This document shows positions 43,265 to 51,705 of a stretch of 64,000 nucleotides of DNA, in pieces; position 1 is the stretch's first letter, and each line of letters begins with the position of its first letter. The position numbers and the translations under genes are program-made. Below the pieces are notes generated by a model. It worked only from the letters and a program-made list of their open reading frames with translations, was not told the origin of the DNA and did no database searches. The stretch is from contig NZ_CP089928.1 in NCBI RefSeq assembly GCF_021290385.1, forward strand, positions 1,782,501 to 1,846,500. Reading direction: 5' to 3'. Origin of the DNA: Microbulbifer sp. YPW16. GTDB taxonomy: Bacteria > Pseudomonadota > Gammaproteobacteria > Pseudomonadales > Cellvibrionaceae.

Positions 43265-44364
43265 AGCACCGGCTCCGCGTGCCCGGCCGGCTGCGCCAGC
43301 CGGATACGCTGGCGGCTGCCGGCGTCGAACAGGTAGACCGCCTGCGGGTCGAAGGCGAGTTCAATGGTCTCGCCCGCGGCCAGCGGGCGCAGGCCGGGCA
43401 GGCGCGCGACCAGGCGCTCCTCGCCCACCCCCAGGTGCACCAGCATTTCCGCACCCAGGGTCTCCACCATCTCGATAGCGGCGCGCAGGCGCGGCCAGTG
43501 GTCCGGCGCGGCGGCGGCATATTCAAGTTTTTCCGGGCGCAGCCCCAGCAGCAGCTCGCCGCCCAACCCGGAAAGGCCCGCCAGCGACAGGTCCAGCAGC
43601 CGGTTGGATACCCGCTCGCCGCCGTTGCGCACCGGGATGATGTTCATCGGCGGCGATCCCATGAAACCGGCCACGAACACATTGTCCGGGTCGTTGTAGA
43701 GTTCCATCGGGGTTCCCACCTGCATCAGCTCCCCGGCGTTGAGGATCGCGATGCGCTGGCCGAGGGTCATGGCCTCGACCTGGTCGTGGGTAACGTAAAC
43801 CGAGGTGGTGGCAAACTCCCGGTGCAGCCGGGCGATATTGGCCCGCATCTGCACCCGCAGCTCGGCGTCGAGGTTGGACAGAGGCTCGTCGAACAGGAAT
43901 ACCTGCGGGTCGCGCACCATGGCGCGCCCCAGGGCCACACGCTGGCACTGCCCCCCGGACAGCTGCCCGGGCTTGCGCCTCAGCAGCTCGGCGAGCCCCA
44001 GGGTCTGGGCGGCGCGCTCGATTTTTTCGCGGATAACCGCTTCCGGCTCCCGGCGCACCCGCAGGCCGAAGGCCATGTTCTCGAACACGGTCATGTGCGG
44101 GTAGAGGGCGTAATTCTGGAACACCATTGCCACGTCGCGCTCGCCGGGCGCCACGTCATTGACCAGCCGATCGCCGATCCACAGCTCGCCACCGCTCACC
44201 GACTCCAGGCCGGCAATCATGCGCAGGGTGGTGGACTTGCCGCAGCCGGAGGGCCCTACCAGTACCATAAACTCCCCGTCCCGCACGGACAGGTCCAGGC
44301 CCGGCACCGTTGGCTGGCTGCCCGGGTACTGCTTGGCTACGCGCTTGAATTCAATGCCGGCCAC
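43261..44364 (-). CDS. malK: Maltodextrin ABC transporter ATPase MalK
   Basis: A 367-residue CUT1-family ATPase. Walker A GPSGCGKST (37-45), signature LSGGQ (135-139), Walker B FLFDEP (156-161), H-loop His193, then a C-terminal regulatory OB-type domain (about 235-360). It energises import with the fused MalE-MalF and MalG encoded downstream; in E. coli MalK also restrains MalT. The GTG at 44364 gives a standard N-terminus and has a GAGG 7 bases upstream; a TTG five codons further upstream is less likely. The stop overlaps the GTG of the fusion gene. Confidence 0.93.
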   Translation of the reverse strand: MAGIEFKRVAKQYPGSQPTVPGLDLSVRDGEFMVLVGPSGCGKSTTLRMIAGLESVSGGELWIGDRLVNDVAPGERDVAMVFQNYALYPHMTVFENMAFGLRVRREPEAVIREKIERAAQTLGLAELLRRKPGQLSGGQCQRVALGRAMVRDPQVFLFDEPLSNLDAELRVQMRANIARLHREFATTSVYVTHDQVEAMTLGQRIAILNAGELMQVGTPMELYNDPDNVFVAGFMGSPPMNIIPVRNGGERVSNRLLDLSLAGLSGLGGELLLGLRPEKLEYAAAAPDHWPRLRAAIEMVETLGAEMLVHLGVGEERLVARLPGLRPLAAGETIELAFDPQAVYLFDAGSRQRIRLAQPAGHAEPVL

Positions 44365-44493
44365 GGCGATACCTCGCAATGGCGCGATCGCCGGTGGGAA
44401 ACTGGGAGCTGGGATTAGTCATCGACGCACAACTTCGTCTTGTTCTGTATCGCGCACAATACTGCCATGCATTCACCTGCAGCACAGCCGGGT

Positions 44494-44543
44494 ATTCTTG
44501 ACCTTCAGGTCCGCCACGGCATCCACCCCGCCAAGGGCGTAGG
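44494..44543 (-). promoter_or_regulatory. MalT box pair and -10 of the malK operon
   Basis: CATCCACCCC (44520-44529; GGGGTGGATG on the minus strand) and AGGGCGTAGG (44534-44543) form an imperfect inverted pair with a 4-base spacer, each 8 of 10 against the best boxes here. On the minus strand AAGAAT (44499-44494) is centred 28 bp from the proximal box. Transcription would start near 44487, about 120 bases before the malK GTG. Individually weak; supported by the shared geometry. Confidence 0.55.
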
Positions 44544-44647
44544 GATGGGGCCAGACAGCACGAACCACGGGGTCGGCGGCTACCCGGCTGGCAACCGCGA
44601 ATGACAGCAGCCAAAGCGCTGAACATTAATTGAACAGCCCGGAAAGG

Positions 44648-44968
44648 TCAATTTTTAGACAGCTTTTTCAGGAATACGCCGATTTCGCGTTCCACCTGCA
44701 CATCCCCGCGCTCTCGCGCCACCTCCAGTCCACGCTCGAATGCCTGTTTCGCGCCCGGCCTGTCCTCTAGCGCCATGCGGCTGCGGCCCAGTAGCTTCCA
44801 GGCCGCGGAGTGCTCCGGCATCTGCTCGGTGCACCGCTGCAGGTGGTCGGCGGCCTCGGCATAGTCCCCGGCATTGAACAGCGCACTGCCGAGGCCAAAG
44901 CGCAGCAGCGGCGAGTCCCGCCCCTCCTCGAGTTGCGCCCGCAGGCGCTGGATGATCGGATTGGTCAT
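44648..44968 (-). CDS. Small TPR-like protein
   Basis: A 106-residue soluble protein that looks like two to three tetratricopeptide helical pairs (LRFGLGSALFNAGDYAEAADHL and AAWKLLGRSRMALEDRPGA segments). It probably mediates protein contacts; the partner is unknown. The ATG at 44968 is chosen because the frame upstream is Ser/Cys-rich and belongs to the divergent promoter. It is 64 bp from the divergent M20 gene. Confidence 0.8.
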   Translation of the reverse strand: MTNPIIQRLRAQLEEGRDSPLLRFGLGSALFNAGDYAEAADHLQRCTEQMPEHSAAWKLLGRSRMALEDRPGAKQAFERGLEVARERGDVQVEREIGVFLKKLSKN

Positions 44969-45032
44969 GGGTGCTCGGTTTTCCCCCGGGTTAGAATTTG
45001 TGGTCACGTAACAATAATCAGGGGACACCACC

Positions 45033-46334
45033 GTGAAAAGAGCGCTTCTGTCACTGGCGGTCGGCGCCGCACTGGCCGCCACCAATCCTGCCGCGGCCGC
45101 CGCGGACCCGGAACAACTGCTGCAGAAAACCGAAGACAAGGTGATCGAGTGGCGCCGCCACATCCACCAGAACCCGGAGCTGGGCAATCGCGAAGTCGAG
45201 ACCGCCAGCTACATCGAGAAGCACCTGGAGCAACTGGGCCTGGAAGTGGAAACCGGTATTGCCCACACCGGCGTGGTGGGCCTGCTCAAGGGTGGAAAAC
45301 CCGGTCCCACCGTGGCACTGCGGGCGGATATGGACGCACTGCCGGTCACCGAACAGGTCGACCTGCCGTTTGCCTCCAAAGCCACCACCACCTTCAACGG
45401 TGAGGAAGTCGGCGTTATGCACGCCTGCGGCCACGACACCCATGTGGCCATGCTTATGGGCGCTGCGGAAGTGCTTGCGGGCATGCGCGACGAGCTGCAG
45501 GGCAATGTGCTGTTCGTGTTCCAGCCCGCCGAGGAGGGCGCCCCCGAGGGAGAGGAAGGTGGTGCCGAGCTGATGCTCAAGGAAGGCCTGTTCAAGAAGT
45601 ACAAGCCGGACGTGGCCTTTGGCCAGCATGTGACCTCCAACCTGCCCACCGGCGTGATCGGATACCGCTCCGGCCCGCTGATGGCGAGCTCGGACAAGTT
45701 CCGCATTATGGTCAAGGGCCGCCAGACCCACGGCTCCCGTCCCTGGGGCGGCGTCGACCCCATCACCACGGCGGCACAGATCGTCATGGGCACCCAGACC
45801 ATTGTCAGCCGCCAGATCGACATTACCAAGGAACCCGCGGTGGTGTCTTTCGGCAAGATCGACGGCGGGGTGCGCAACAACATCATCCCGGATAACGTGG
45901 AGCTGGTGGGCACCATCCGCAATTTCGACATGGACAATCGCCAGCGGATTTTCGAGCGGCTGCCCATCACCGCCGAGAACATCGCCAGAAGCGCCGGGGC
46001 CGAGGCAGATGTCACCATCTACGAGGGGTATCCGGTAACCGTCAACAACCCGGACCTGACCAAGGCGGCACTGCCGACCCTGCGCGAGGCTGCCGGGGAA
46101 AAGAAAGTGATCGAGATTCCCAAGATCACCGGCGCCGAGGATTTTTCCTTCTTCGCCAACGAGGTACCGGGCTTCTACTACTTCCTGGGTGTAACCCCCG
46201 CGGGCCAGGACCCGGCCCAGGCCCCCAGTAACCATTCTCCGCGTTTCTTCGTGGATGAGGCGGCCCTGCAGGTAGGCACCGAGGCCCTGACCCGGCTGGC
46301 GCTGGACTATATGGAACAGCACAGCGACGGTTAA
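45033..46334 (+). CDS. Exported M20-family amidohydrolase
   Basis: A 433-residue zinc/manganese hydrolase of the hippurate hydrolase/N-acyl-amino acid deacylase group. A signal peptide (1-22, Ala-Ala-Ala-Ala region) implies export. Metal-binding motifs include Arg-Ala-Asp-Met-Asp-Ala-Leu-Pro, His-Ala-Cys-Gly-His-Asp-Thr-His (bridging ligands) and Gln-Pro-Ala-Glu-Glu-Gly; a dimerisation lid domain lies near residues 215-330 and the last metal His is in Asn-His-Ser-Pro. It would split N-acyl amino acids or amino acid conjugates. The start is a GTG with AGGGG 8 bases upstream. Proximity to ectoine genes may be accidental. Confidence 0.9.
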   Translation: MKRALLSLAVGAALAATNPAAAAADPEQLLQKTEDKVIEWRRHIHQNPELGNREVETASYIEKHLEQLGLEVETGIAHTGVVGLLKGGKPGPTVALRADMDALPVTEQVDLPFASKATTTFNGEEVGVMHACGHDTHVAMLMGAAEVLAGMRDELQGNVLFVFQPAEEGAPEGEEGGAELMLKEGLFKKYKPDVAFGQHVTSNLPTGVIGYRSGPLMASSDKFRIMVKGRQTHGSRPWGGVDPITTAAQIVMGTQTIVSRQIDITKEPAVVSFGKIDGGVRNNIIPDNVELVGTIRNFDMDNRQRIFERLPITAENIARSAGAEADVTIYEGYPVTVNNPDLTKAALPTLREAAGEKKVIEIPKITGAEDFSFFANEVPGFYYFLGVTPAGQDPAQAPSNHSPRFFVDEAALQVGTEALTRLALDYMEQHSDG

Positions 46335-46602
46335 CTCCCCCATCGGGTGGCCAACCGGTCCGGTGCCGCGATCACAGCGCCCCGGGCCGGCTCTCCAGCC
46401 CCCTTCCGGTCACCCCTACCGGTCTCCCACCACTTGCCCCCTTTCCCCTGCTCGCCCCCCCTGACGCTGGCCCGCCCTCCCCGATTGGTCGATGGGCATA
46501 TTGCAAACTACCCTGAGCCAGTGACGCGTGACTTTTAGTTGCGTCATTGATCCCGGCTGCACGCCAGGACAGAACGGCCATTGGCGCCATTGAGGTACCT
46601 GT

Positions 46603-47148
46603 ATGACGCCCGGTGAAGAAGAAAGCAGTATCCATTTTCGCCACCCAACTGTGGCCGACGGCGCAGCTATCTGGCAACTGGTGGTAGACGCCGGGACGCT
46701 GGACCGCAACTCCAGCTACCTGTACCTGCTGCTGTGCCGGGACTTCCCCGACTGCTGCGTGGTGGCGGAACGGGGCACATCCCTGCTCGGCTTTACCACC
46801 GGCTATCGTGCGGCGGCACGTCCCGATACCTGGTTCCTGTGGCAGGTGGGTGTGGCGGCAGAGGCGCGGGGCCAGGGACTCGCCAAGCGCATGGTCACCT
46901 TCGCGCTGGGCGCACTGGTGCCCGGTGAGGTGCGCTACCTGGAGACCACTGTATCCCCCTCCAACACAGCATCCCGCGCACTGTTTAAAAGTATCGCCCG
47001 GCAGTTTGAAACCCGGCTGGAGGAAAGCCCGCTGTTCGACGCTTCCCTGTTCCCCGGATCGGAGGGCGAGCACGAATCGGAACCCCTGTTGCGGCTGGGC
47101 CCGTTCGATCCCGGCGCCCTGAAACAGGCCGGACACACACTGATTTAA
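46603..47148 (+). CDS. ectA: L-2,4-diaminobutyrate acetyltransferase
   Basis: EctA acetylates L-2,4-diaminobutyrate to N-gamma-acetyl-diaminobutyrate, the second step of ectoine synthesis. The 181-residue product is a GNAT protein with the EctA pattern: an N-terminal Ile-x-Phe-Arg-x-Pro, then Leu-Asp-x-Asn-Ser-Ser-Tyr-x-Tyr-Leu-Leu-Leu-Cys, and the acetyl-CoA site Arg-Gly-Gln-Gly-Leu-Ala. Ribosome binding site GAGG is 8 bases upstream. It starts the ectA-ectB-ask cluster; 268 bp separate it from the M20 gene and should hold an osmotically controlled promoter. Confidence 0.95.
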   Translation: MTPGEEESSIHFRHPTVADGAAIWQLVVDAGTLDRNSSYLYLLLCRDFPDCCVVAERGTSLLGFTTGYRAAARPDTWFLWQVGVAAEARGQGLAKRMVTFALGALVPGEVRYLETTVSPSNTASRALFKSIARQFETRLEESPLFDASLFPGSEGEHESEPLLRLGPFDPGALKQAGHTLI

Positions 47149-47178
47149 TGCCGGCACAAAGCAAGAAGGAGCAACCCC

Positions 47179-48456
47179 ATGCGAATCTTTGAAGAAATGG
47201 AATCCGAGGTGCGCGGCTATGTGCGCTCCTTCCCCACGATCTTCGACACCGCGCACGGCTCGGAGATGTTCGATGAACAGGGCACCCGCTACCTGGACTT
47301 TTTTGCCGGCGCCGGAACCCTGAATTACGGCCACAACAACCCGAAGGTCACCCGTGCGATGATCGACTACCTGGAAAGGGGTGGCATCGTGCATGGCCTG
47401 GACAAGGCCACGGTGGCCAAGCGCGCATTCCTGACCAAGCTGCGGGATACCATCCTGGCACCCCGCAACCTGCACTACAAAGTGCAGTTCACCGGCCCTA
47501 CCGGCACCAACGCGGTAGAGACCGCGATGAAGCTCGCGCGCCTGGTGAAGAAGCGTTCCAACATCATCACCTTCACCAATGGCTATCACGGCCTGACCCT
47601 GGGCTCGCTGGCTGTTACCGGTAACTACGATTACAAGGACGAAACCTACGGCTCCCGCAGCAATACGGCGTTTATGCCCTACGACGGCTTCCTCGGCCCC
47701 GGCGTGGATACCATCGACTACATGCGCCGCTTCCTCGAGGACGGTAGCAGCGGCGTCGACCTGCCGGCAGCGATTATCCTGGAGACAGTACAGGGCGAGG
47801 GCGGTATCAATATCGCCAGTGTGGAATGGCTGCAGAAACTGGAGGCCCTGTGCCGCGAATTCGATATCCTGCTGATCGTTGACGATATCCAGGTAGGCAA
47901 CGGCCGCACGGGTACTTTTTTCAGTTTCGAGCGCGCCGGGATTTATCCCGACATGGTGACCCTGTCGAAGTCCATTGGTGCGGGCCTGCCCATGGCCCTG
48001 CTGCTGATGCGTCCGGACGTGGACCAGTGGCAGCCGGGTGAGCACACCGGCACATTCCGCGGCAACAACCTGGCATTTGTCGCCGCCACCGAAGCCCTGG
48101 GCTACTGGGACAATGACGACCTGTCCGCGGCGGTGAAGCGCAACGGCGAACTGATGCAGGAAGAGTTGCAGCGCATTGTGGAAAAGTATCCGCAGCTGGA
48201 TGCCAGCGTGCGCGGTATCGGTATGGTGTGGGGCCTGGAGCTGCCGCAGACCGGTGTCGCCGGCGCAGCCTCAAGAGAGGCCTTCGAGCGCAAGCTGCTG
48301 ATCGAGACTGCCGGCGATCGCGACCAGGTACTGAAATTCCTGCCGTCACTGTTGATCGAGGAAGAGCTGCTGCGGGAGGGACTGGGTATCGTGGATGAGG
48401 CACTCGGTGCCATTGTCGAGCAGCGACAGAAAACCGTCGGCGGCCAGGGCAGTTGA
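47179..48456 (+). CDS. ectB: Diaminobutyrate-2-oxoglutarate transaminase
   Basis: EctB makes L-2,4-diaminobutyrate from aspartate semialdehyde and glutamate, the first ectoine-specific step. The 425-residue class III aminotransferase has the typical EctB N-terminus (IFEEMESEVRGYVRSFP), Gly-Pro-Thr-Gly-Thr-Asn-Ala-Val-Glu, an Asp-Asp-Ile-Gln-Val-Gly-x-Gly-Arg-Thr-Gly segment and PLP lysine Lys264 (Leu-Ser-Lys-Ser-Ile-Gly). An AAGGAG ribosome binding site precedes the ATG, 30 bp after ectA. The next gene is ask, not the expected ectC. Confidence 0.96.
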   Translation: MRIFEEMESEVRGYVRSFPTIFDTAHGSEMFDEQGTRYLDFFAGAGTLNYGHNNPKVTRAMIDYLERGGIVHGLDKATVAKRAFLTKLRDTILAPRNLHYKVQFTGPTGTNAVETAMKLARLVKKRSNIITFTNGYHGLTLGSLAVTGNYDYKDETYGSRSNTAFMPYDGFLGPGVDTIDYMRRFLEDGSSGVDLPAAIILETVQGEGGINIASVEWLQKLEALCREFDILLIVDDIQVGNGRTGTFFSFERAGIYPDMVTLSKSIGAGLPMALLLMRPDVDQWQPGEHTGTFRGNNLAFVAATEALGYWDNDDLSAAVKRNGELMQEELQRIVEKYPQLDASVRGIGMVWGLELPQTGVAGAASREAFERKLLIETAGDRDQVLKFLPSLLIEEELLREGLGIVDEALGAIVEQRQKTVGGQGS

Positions 48457-48458
48457 GC

Positions 48459-49817
48459 ATGTCAGATATTATCGTCAGTAAATTCGGCGGCAGCTCGGTG
48501 GCCAGCGCCGGGCAAATCGAGAAAGTCCGCCAGATCGTCGCCGGCGACAAGCGCCGGCGCATCGTGGTGGTGTCGGCGCCCGGTCGCAGCCAGCCGGGAG
48601 AACAGAAGCTCACCGACCACCTGATTAATATCGCCACCGACGGCACACATTTCCGCGAACAGCGCATCAATATCCCGGTGGCTGACAGCAAACTCGCCGT
48701 CATCGAGCGCTTCACCAAAATCATGCACGAGCTGGAAATCACCGACAACGACCTGGTCGAGTCACTGAAACAGGACCTGGACTGCAAACTCAGGGGCGAC
48801 CGGCGGGTGGCATTCCTGGCTTCGCGGGGCGAGCACTACAACGCGCGGGTGATTGCCAGGTATTTCCAGCAATCGGATATGGACGCAGAGGTCGGCCTGC
48901 CGGAGGATTTCGGCATGCTGGTCAGCGAGCAGTTCCTGAACGCAAAGCTCCTGGAAGAAGCCTACGTCAATATCCGGAAACTGGCGGCCAGTGAAAAAAT
49001 TACGGTAGTGCCGGGATTTTACGGCGTCACCAAAAGCGGGGAGGTGGCAGTGTTTTCCCGCGGCGGCTCCGACCTGACCGGCGGCGAGATCGCCAAGGGT
49101 GTCTACGCGGGCAGCTATGAAAACTGGACCGATGTGAGCGGTGTTTTCGAGGCCGACCCGCGCCTGGTGCCAGAGGCCAGGGCCATTCCCAGGCTCACCT
49201 TCAAGGAGATAAGGTTACTGTCCAGCAAGGGCTTCAACGTTTTCCACCTGAACGCCATGCTGCCCTGCAAGGAACTGAAGATCCCCATTCATATTCGCAA
49301 TACCAATGCCCCTGACGATCCCGGCACCGTCATCCTGTTCGAGCGGGTGCCGGAAGAGGGAGTGGTTGGTGTTGCGCGCCTGGACAGTGTGGCTTATCTC
49401 TACCTGGAAAAGGACATGCTTGGGGAGGAAGTGGGATTTACCGCCGACCTGCTGGGTATCCTGCGGGAGTTCGGTATCCAGACTTATCACTTTCCGACGG
49501 ACAAGGATGATATCGCTGTGGTGGTCAACCAGGATGATTTGACCGGGGCCATCAACGACCTGCGCCGGCGTATCGAGCAGCAGCTGAAACCGGACTTTAT
49601 GGACGTGGTTTACAACCTGTCGATACTGACGGCCGTGGGGCTGGGCCTGCAGGGCAACTCCTACCCGATCGTCGATGCGCTGAGTGCGCTGGGCAAGTCG
49701 CATATCCCCATCGAGATGATCGACCAGAGCCCGTCGCAAATCTGTTTCCATATCGGCGTCCAGCAGTCAGTTGCCGACGACGCCCTCAAGATCCTTTACC
49801 GGGCCCTGATCGACTGA
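48459..49817 (+). CDS. ask: Aspartate kinase of the ectoine-cluster type (Ask_Ect)
   Basis: A 452-residue aspartate kinase that feeds aspartyl phosphate toward aspartate semialdehyde. It has the kinase N-terminus Val-Ser-Lys-Phe-Gly-Gly-Ser-Ser-Val, a Phe-Ser-Arg-Gly-Gly-Ser-Asp-Leu-Thr-Gly motif in the kinase domain and two C-terminal ACT domains (about 300-450). Ectoine-specific copies usually escape lysine/threonine feedback inhibition; this form resembles them in position and sequence. The ATG at 48459 gives the standard N-terminus; a TTG at 48453 would overlap ectB. It is 2 bp from the ectB stop, so co-translation is likely. Confidence 0.93.
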   Translation: MSDIIVSKFGGSSVASAGQIEKVRQIVAGDKRRRIVVVSAPGRSQPGEQKLTDHLINIATDGTHFREQRINIPVADSKLAVIERFTKIMHELEITDNDLVESLKQDLDCKLRGDRRVAFLASRGEHYNARVIARYFQQSDMDAEVGLPEDFGMLVSEQFLNAKLLEEAYVNIRKLAASEKITVVPGFYGVTKSGEVAVFSRGGSDLTGGEIAKGVYAGSYENWTDVSGVFEADPRLVPEARAIPRLTFKEIRLLSSKGFNVFHLNAMLPCKELKIPIHIRNTNAPDDPGTVILFERVPEEGVVGVARLDSVAYLYLEKDMLGEEVGFTADLLGILREFGIQTYHFPTDKDDIAVVVNQDDLTGAINDLRRRIEQQLKPDFMDVVYNLSILTAVGLGLQGNSYPIVDALSALGKSHIPIEMIDQSPSQICFHIGVQQSVADDALKILYRALID

Positions 49818-49841
49818 GGGCGAACACCGGGTTCGCCCTCA
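49815..49841. terminator. Hairpin terminator between ask and the helicase gene
   Basis: TGAGGGCGAAC (49815-49825), a 5-base loop and GTTCGCCCTCA (49831-49841) form a perfect 11-bp stem that includes the ask stop codon and fills the gap before the convergent helicase stop. T-runs are lacking on both sides. Confidence 0.6.
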
Positions 49842-49850
49842 ACACGAACG

Positions 49851-51191
49851 TCAGGCCGATTCTGTCGACCGGGACGGGCGACGACGACGGCGCGGGCGCT
49901 GGCTGTCGCTGCGCGGGGCATCGGAACGATTGCCACCGTTACCACGTCCACCGTTGCCGCGCCGGTTTCCACCACCGCCATTGCCGGGCTTGCCGTTACC
50001 GGGCTTCCTGTTGCCCTGGTTCCCGCCGCGCGGCGCGCGACCGGACTCCGGCAGCGCATGGTCAGGCTCGAAGCCCTCGATCTCCTCGCGCTTGATCGGG
50101 TTCTTGATCAGGCGCTCGATATCCCGCAGCTGCTTGATCTCGTCCGCACTCACCAGCGACACGGCCTGGCCGCGCGCACCGGCACGGCCGGTACGGCCGA
50201 TACGGTGGACGTAATCCTCAGGCACATTGGGCAGGTCGAAGTTGACCACCTGCGGCAGTTGGTCGATATCGATACCGCGGGCAGCGATATCCGTCGCCAC
50301 CAGGATCTGCACCTTGCCGTTCTTGAAATCCGCCAGGGCCTTGGTACGGGCATTCTGGCTCTTATTGCCATGGATCGCAGCCGCGCGGATATCATCACCC
50401 TCAAGCTGCTTCACCAGGCGGTTGGCACCGTGCTTGGTGCGGCTGAATACCAGCGCCTGGTGCCAGCCGTTCTCGTGGATCAGGTGGCTCAGCAGCTTCT
50501 GCTTGCGCGCCTTGTCCACCGGGTGCAGCGTCTGGCGAACAGACTCGACTGTGCTGTTGCGCGGGCTCACGTCGATTTCCACCGGGTCGTGCACCAGACC
50601 CCGGGCCAGCTGGCGGATCTCCGGAGAGAAGGTGGCCGAGAACAGCAGGTTCTGGCGGCGTTCCGGCAGCAGTCGCAGCACGCGCTTGATATCGTGGATA
50701 AAGCCCATGTCCAGCATGCGGTCGGCCTCGTCCAGTACCAGCGCCTCCAGCTCGTCAAAGCGGATGGCGCCCTGGCCGTGCAGGTCCAGCAGTCGTCCGG
50801 GAGTGGCTACGAGGATATCCGCACCGCCGCGCAGCCGGGAGATCTGCGGGTTGATTTTCACCCCGCCGAACACACAGGCGTGTTTCATCGGCAGGTATTT
50901 ACTGTACAGCTGCACATTGTCGAATACCTGCGCAGCCAGCTCGCGGGTCGGTGTCAGCACCAGCGCGCGCACCTGCTTGTTGCGGGCCTTGTCGCCCTGC
51001 ATCAGGCGATGCAGCAGCGGCAGGGTAAATCCGGCAGTCTTGCCGGTACCGGTCTGCGCCGCCGCCATAATGTCGCCACCACGCATCACCGCAGGAATGG
51101 CCTGCGACTGGATCGGGGTGGGTTTTTCGTAGCCCTGTTCAGCTACCGCGCGGGCCAGCTCATCGGCCAGGCCCAGTTCTTCAAATAACAT
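49851..51191 (-). CDS. rhlE: DEAD-box RNA helicase (RhlE type)
   Basis: A 446-residue ATP-dependent RNA helicase. Q motif near residue 25, AQTGTGKT (motif I, about 44-51), PTRELA (Ia), DEAD (motif II), Ser-Ala-Thr (III), ARGIDI (V) and HRIGRTGR (VI) are all present. The C-terminus (about 390-446) is a Gly/Asn/Arg-rich low-complexity tail ending in an Arg cluster, as in RhlE, and binds RNA nonspecifically. It acts in RNA remodelling and ribosome assembly. It is preceded by about 510 bp without a gene, possibly a long cold-regulated leader. Confidence 0.9.
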   Translation of the reverse strand: MLFEELGLADELARAVAEQGYEKPTPIQSQAIPAVMRGGDIMAAAQTGTGKTAGFTLPLLHRLMQGDKARNKQVRALVLTPTRELAAQVFDNVQLYSKYLPMKHACVFGGVKINPQISRLRGGADILVATPGRLLDLHGQGAIRFDELEALVLDEADRMLDMGFIHDIKRVLRLLPERRQNLLFSATFSPEIRQLARGLVHDPVEIDVSPRNSTVESVRQTLHPVDKARKQKLLSHLIHENGWHQALVFSRTKHGANRLVKQLEGDDIRAAAIHGNKSQNARTKALADFKNGKVQILVATDIAARGIDIDQLPQVVNFDLPNVPEDYVHRIGRTGRAGARGQAVSLVSADEIKQLRDIERLIKNPIKREEIEGFEPDHALPESGRAPRGGNQGNRKPGNGKPGNGGGGNRRGNGGRGNGGNRSDAPRSDSQRPRRRRRPSRSTESA

Positions 51192-51705
51192 ATCAGTCCT
51201 CAGGTCGCGTCGCGCGCGACCGCACAGATGCCCGCCCCAGGCGGTTACATCGGGGAAAACCAGAGATCACGAAGAGGATCGTTTCGCTCTGCCGTCATGT
51301 GACCGGGAATTGTTCGACCGGTTCGGTGCGGCATTCAGTAGTGAGTTCCAGGGGGACTTTTGGGAAAGTGTTCCAGGAGGGGTGCCGCAGGGAGGTCGAG
51401 CGGCCTACAGATGACGCTGCTGGCATGTCACCAGCGCGGGCACTATACCACACATGAACTGACCGGTAAGTTCTTTTTTTGGGGCGCTGCAATCTGCCCC
51501 GCTGCCGGCGCATCCCACCCTGCCTCCCTGCTCGCGCAGGTAATAGACAACGCCTATTTACAGCTGCCCCCATAGGACTAGCGGGTATTTGCGGGCAGCT
51601 GGTGCCACCCTAGCCTACGGAAAAGGCCGGTAGCGGCGAAGGTATCGTATAAGCGAAATTTACGATGTAACACATTAATAATGCTGTGCTGGGCAGCGGG
51701 AGGTT
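51192..51705. other. Long gap upstream of the helicase gene
   Basis: About 510 bp with no convincing gene between the divergent helicase (-) and GNAT (+) genes. Short open frames here are Arg/Ser/Ala rich and lack ribosome binding sites. The right part (51600-51700) is AT-richer, with TTACGATGTAACACATTAATAATGC-like sequence before the GNAT ribosome binding site, and is the likely promoter zone. The left part may be a leader of the helicase mRNA. I recognise no riboswitch or cold-shock element. Confidence 0.4.

Noticed and set aside
41423-43336. 637-codon open frame opposite the MalE-MalF fusion
   Set aside because: His/Gln/Gly-rich shadow; no ribosome binding site or domain, and the minus-strand frame is clearly coding.
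46347-46538. 63-codon frame between the M20 gene and ectA
   Set aside because: Pro/Ala/Arg-rich, no ribosome binding site, lies where the ectA promoter is expected.
51295-51575. Short open frames on both strands upstream of the helicase gene
   Set aside because: Arg/Ser-rich composition, no ribosome binding sites, mutually overlapping.
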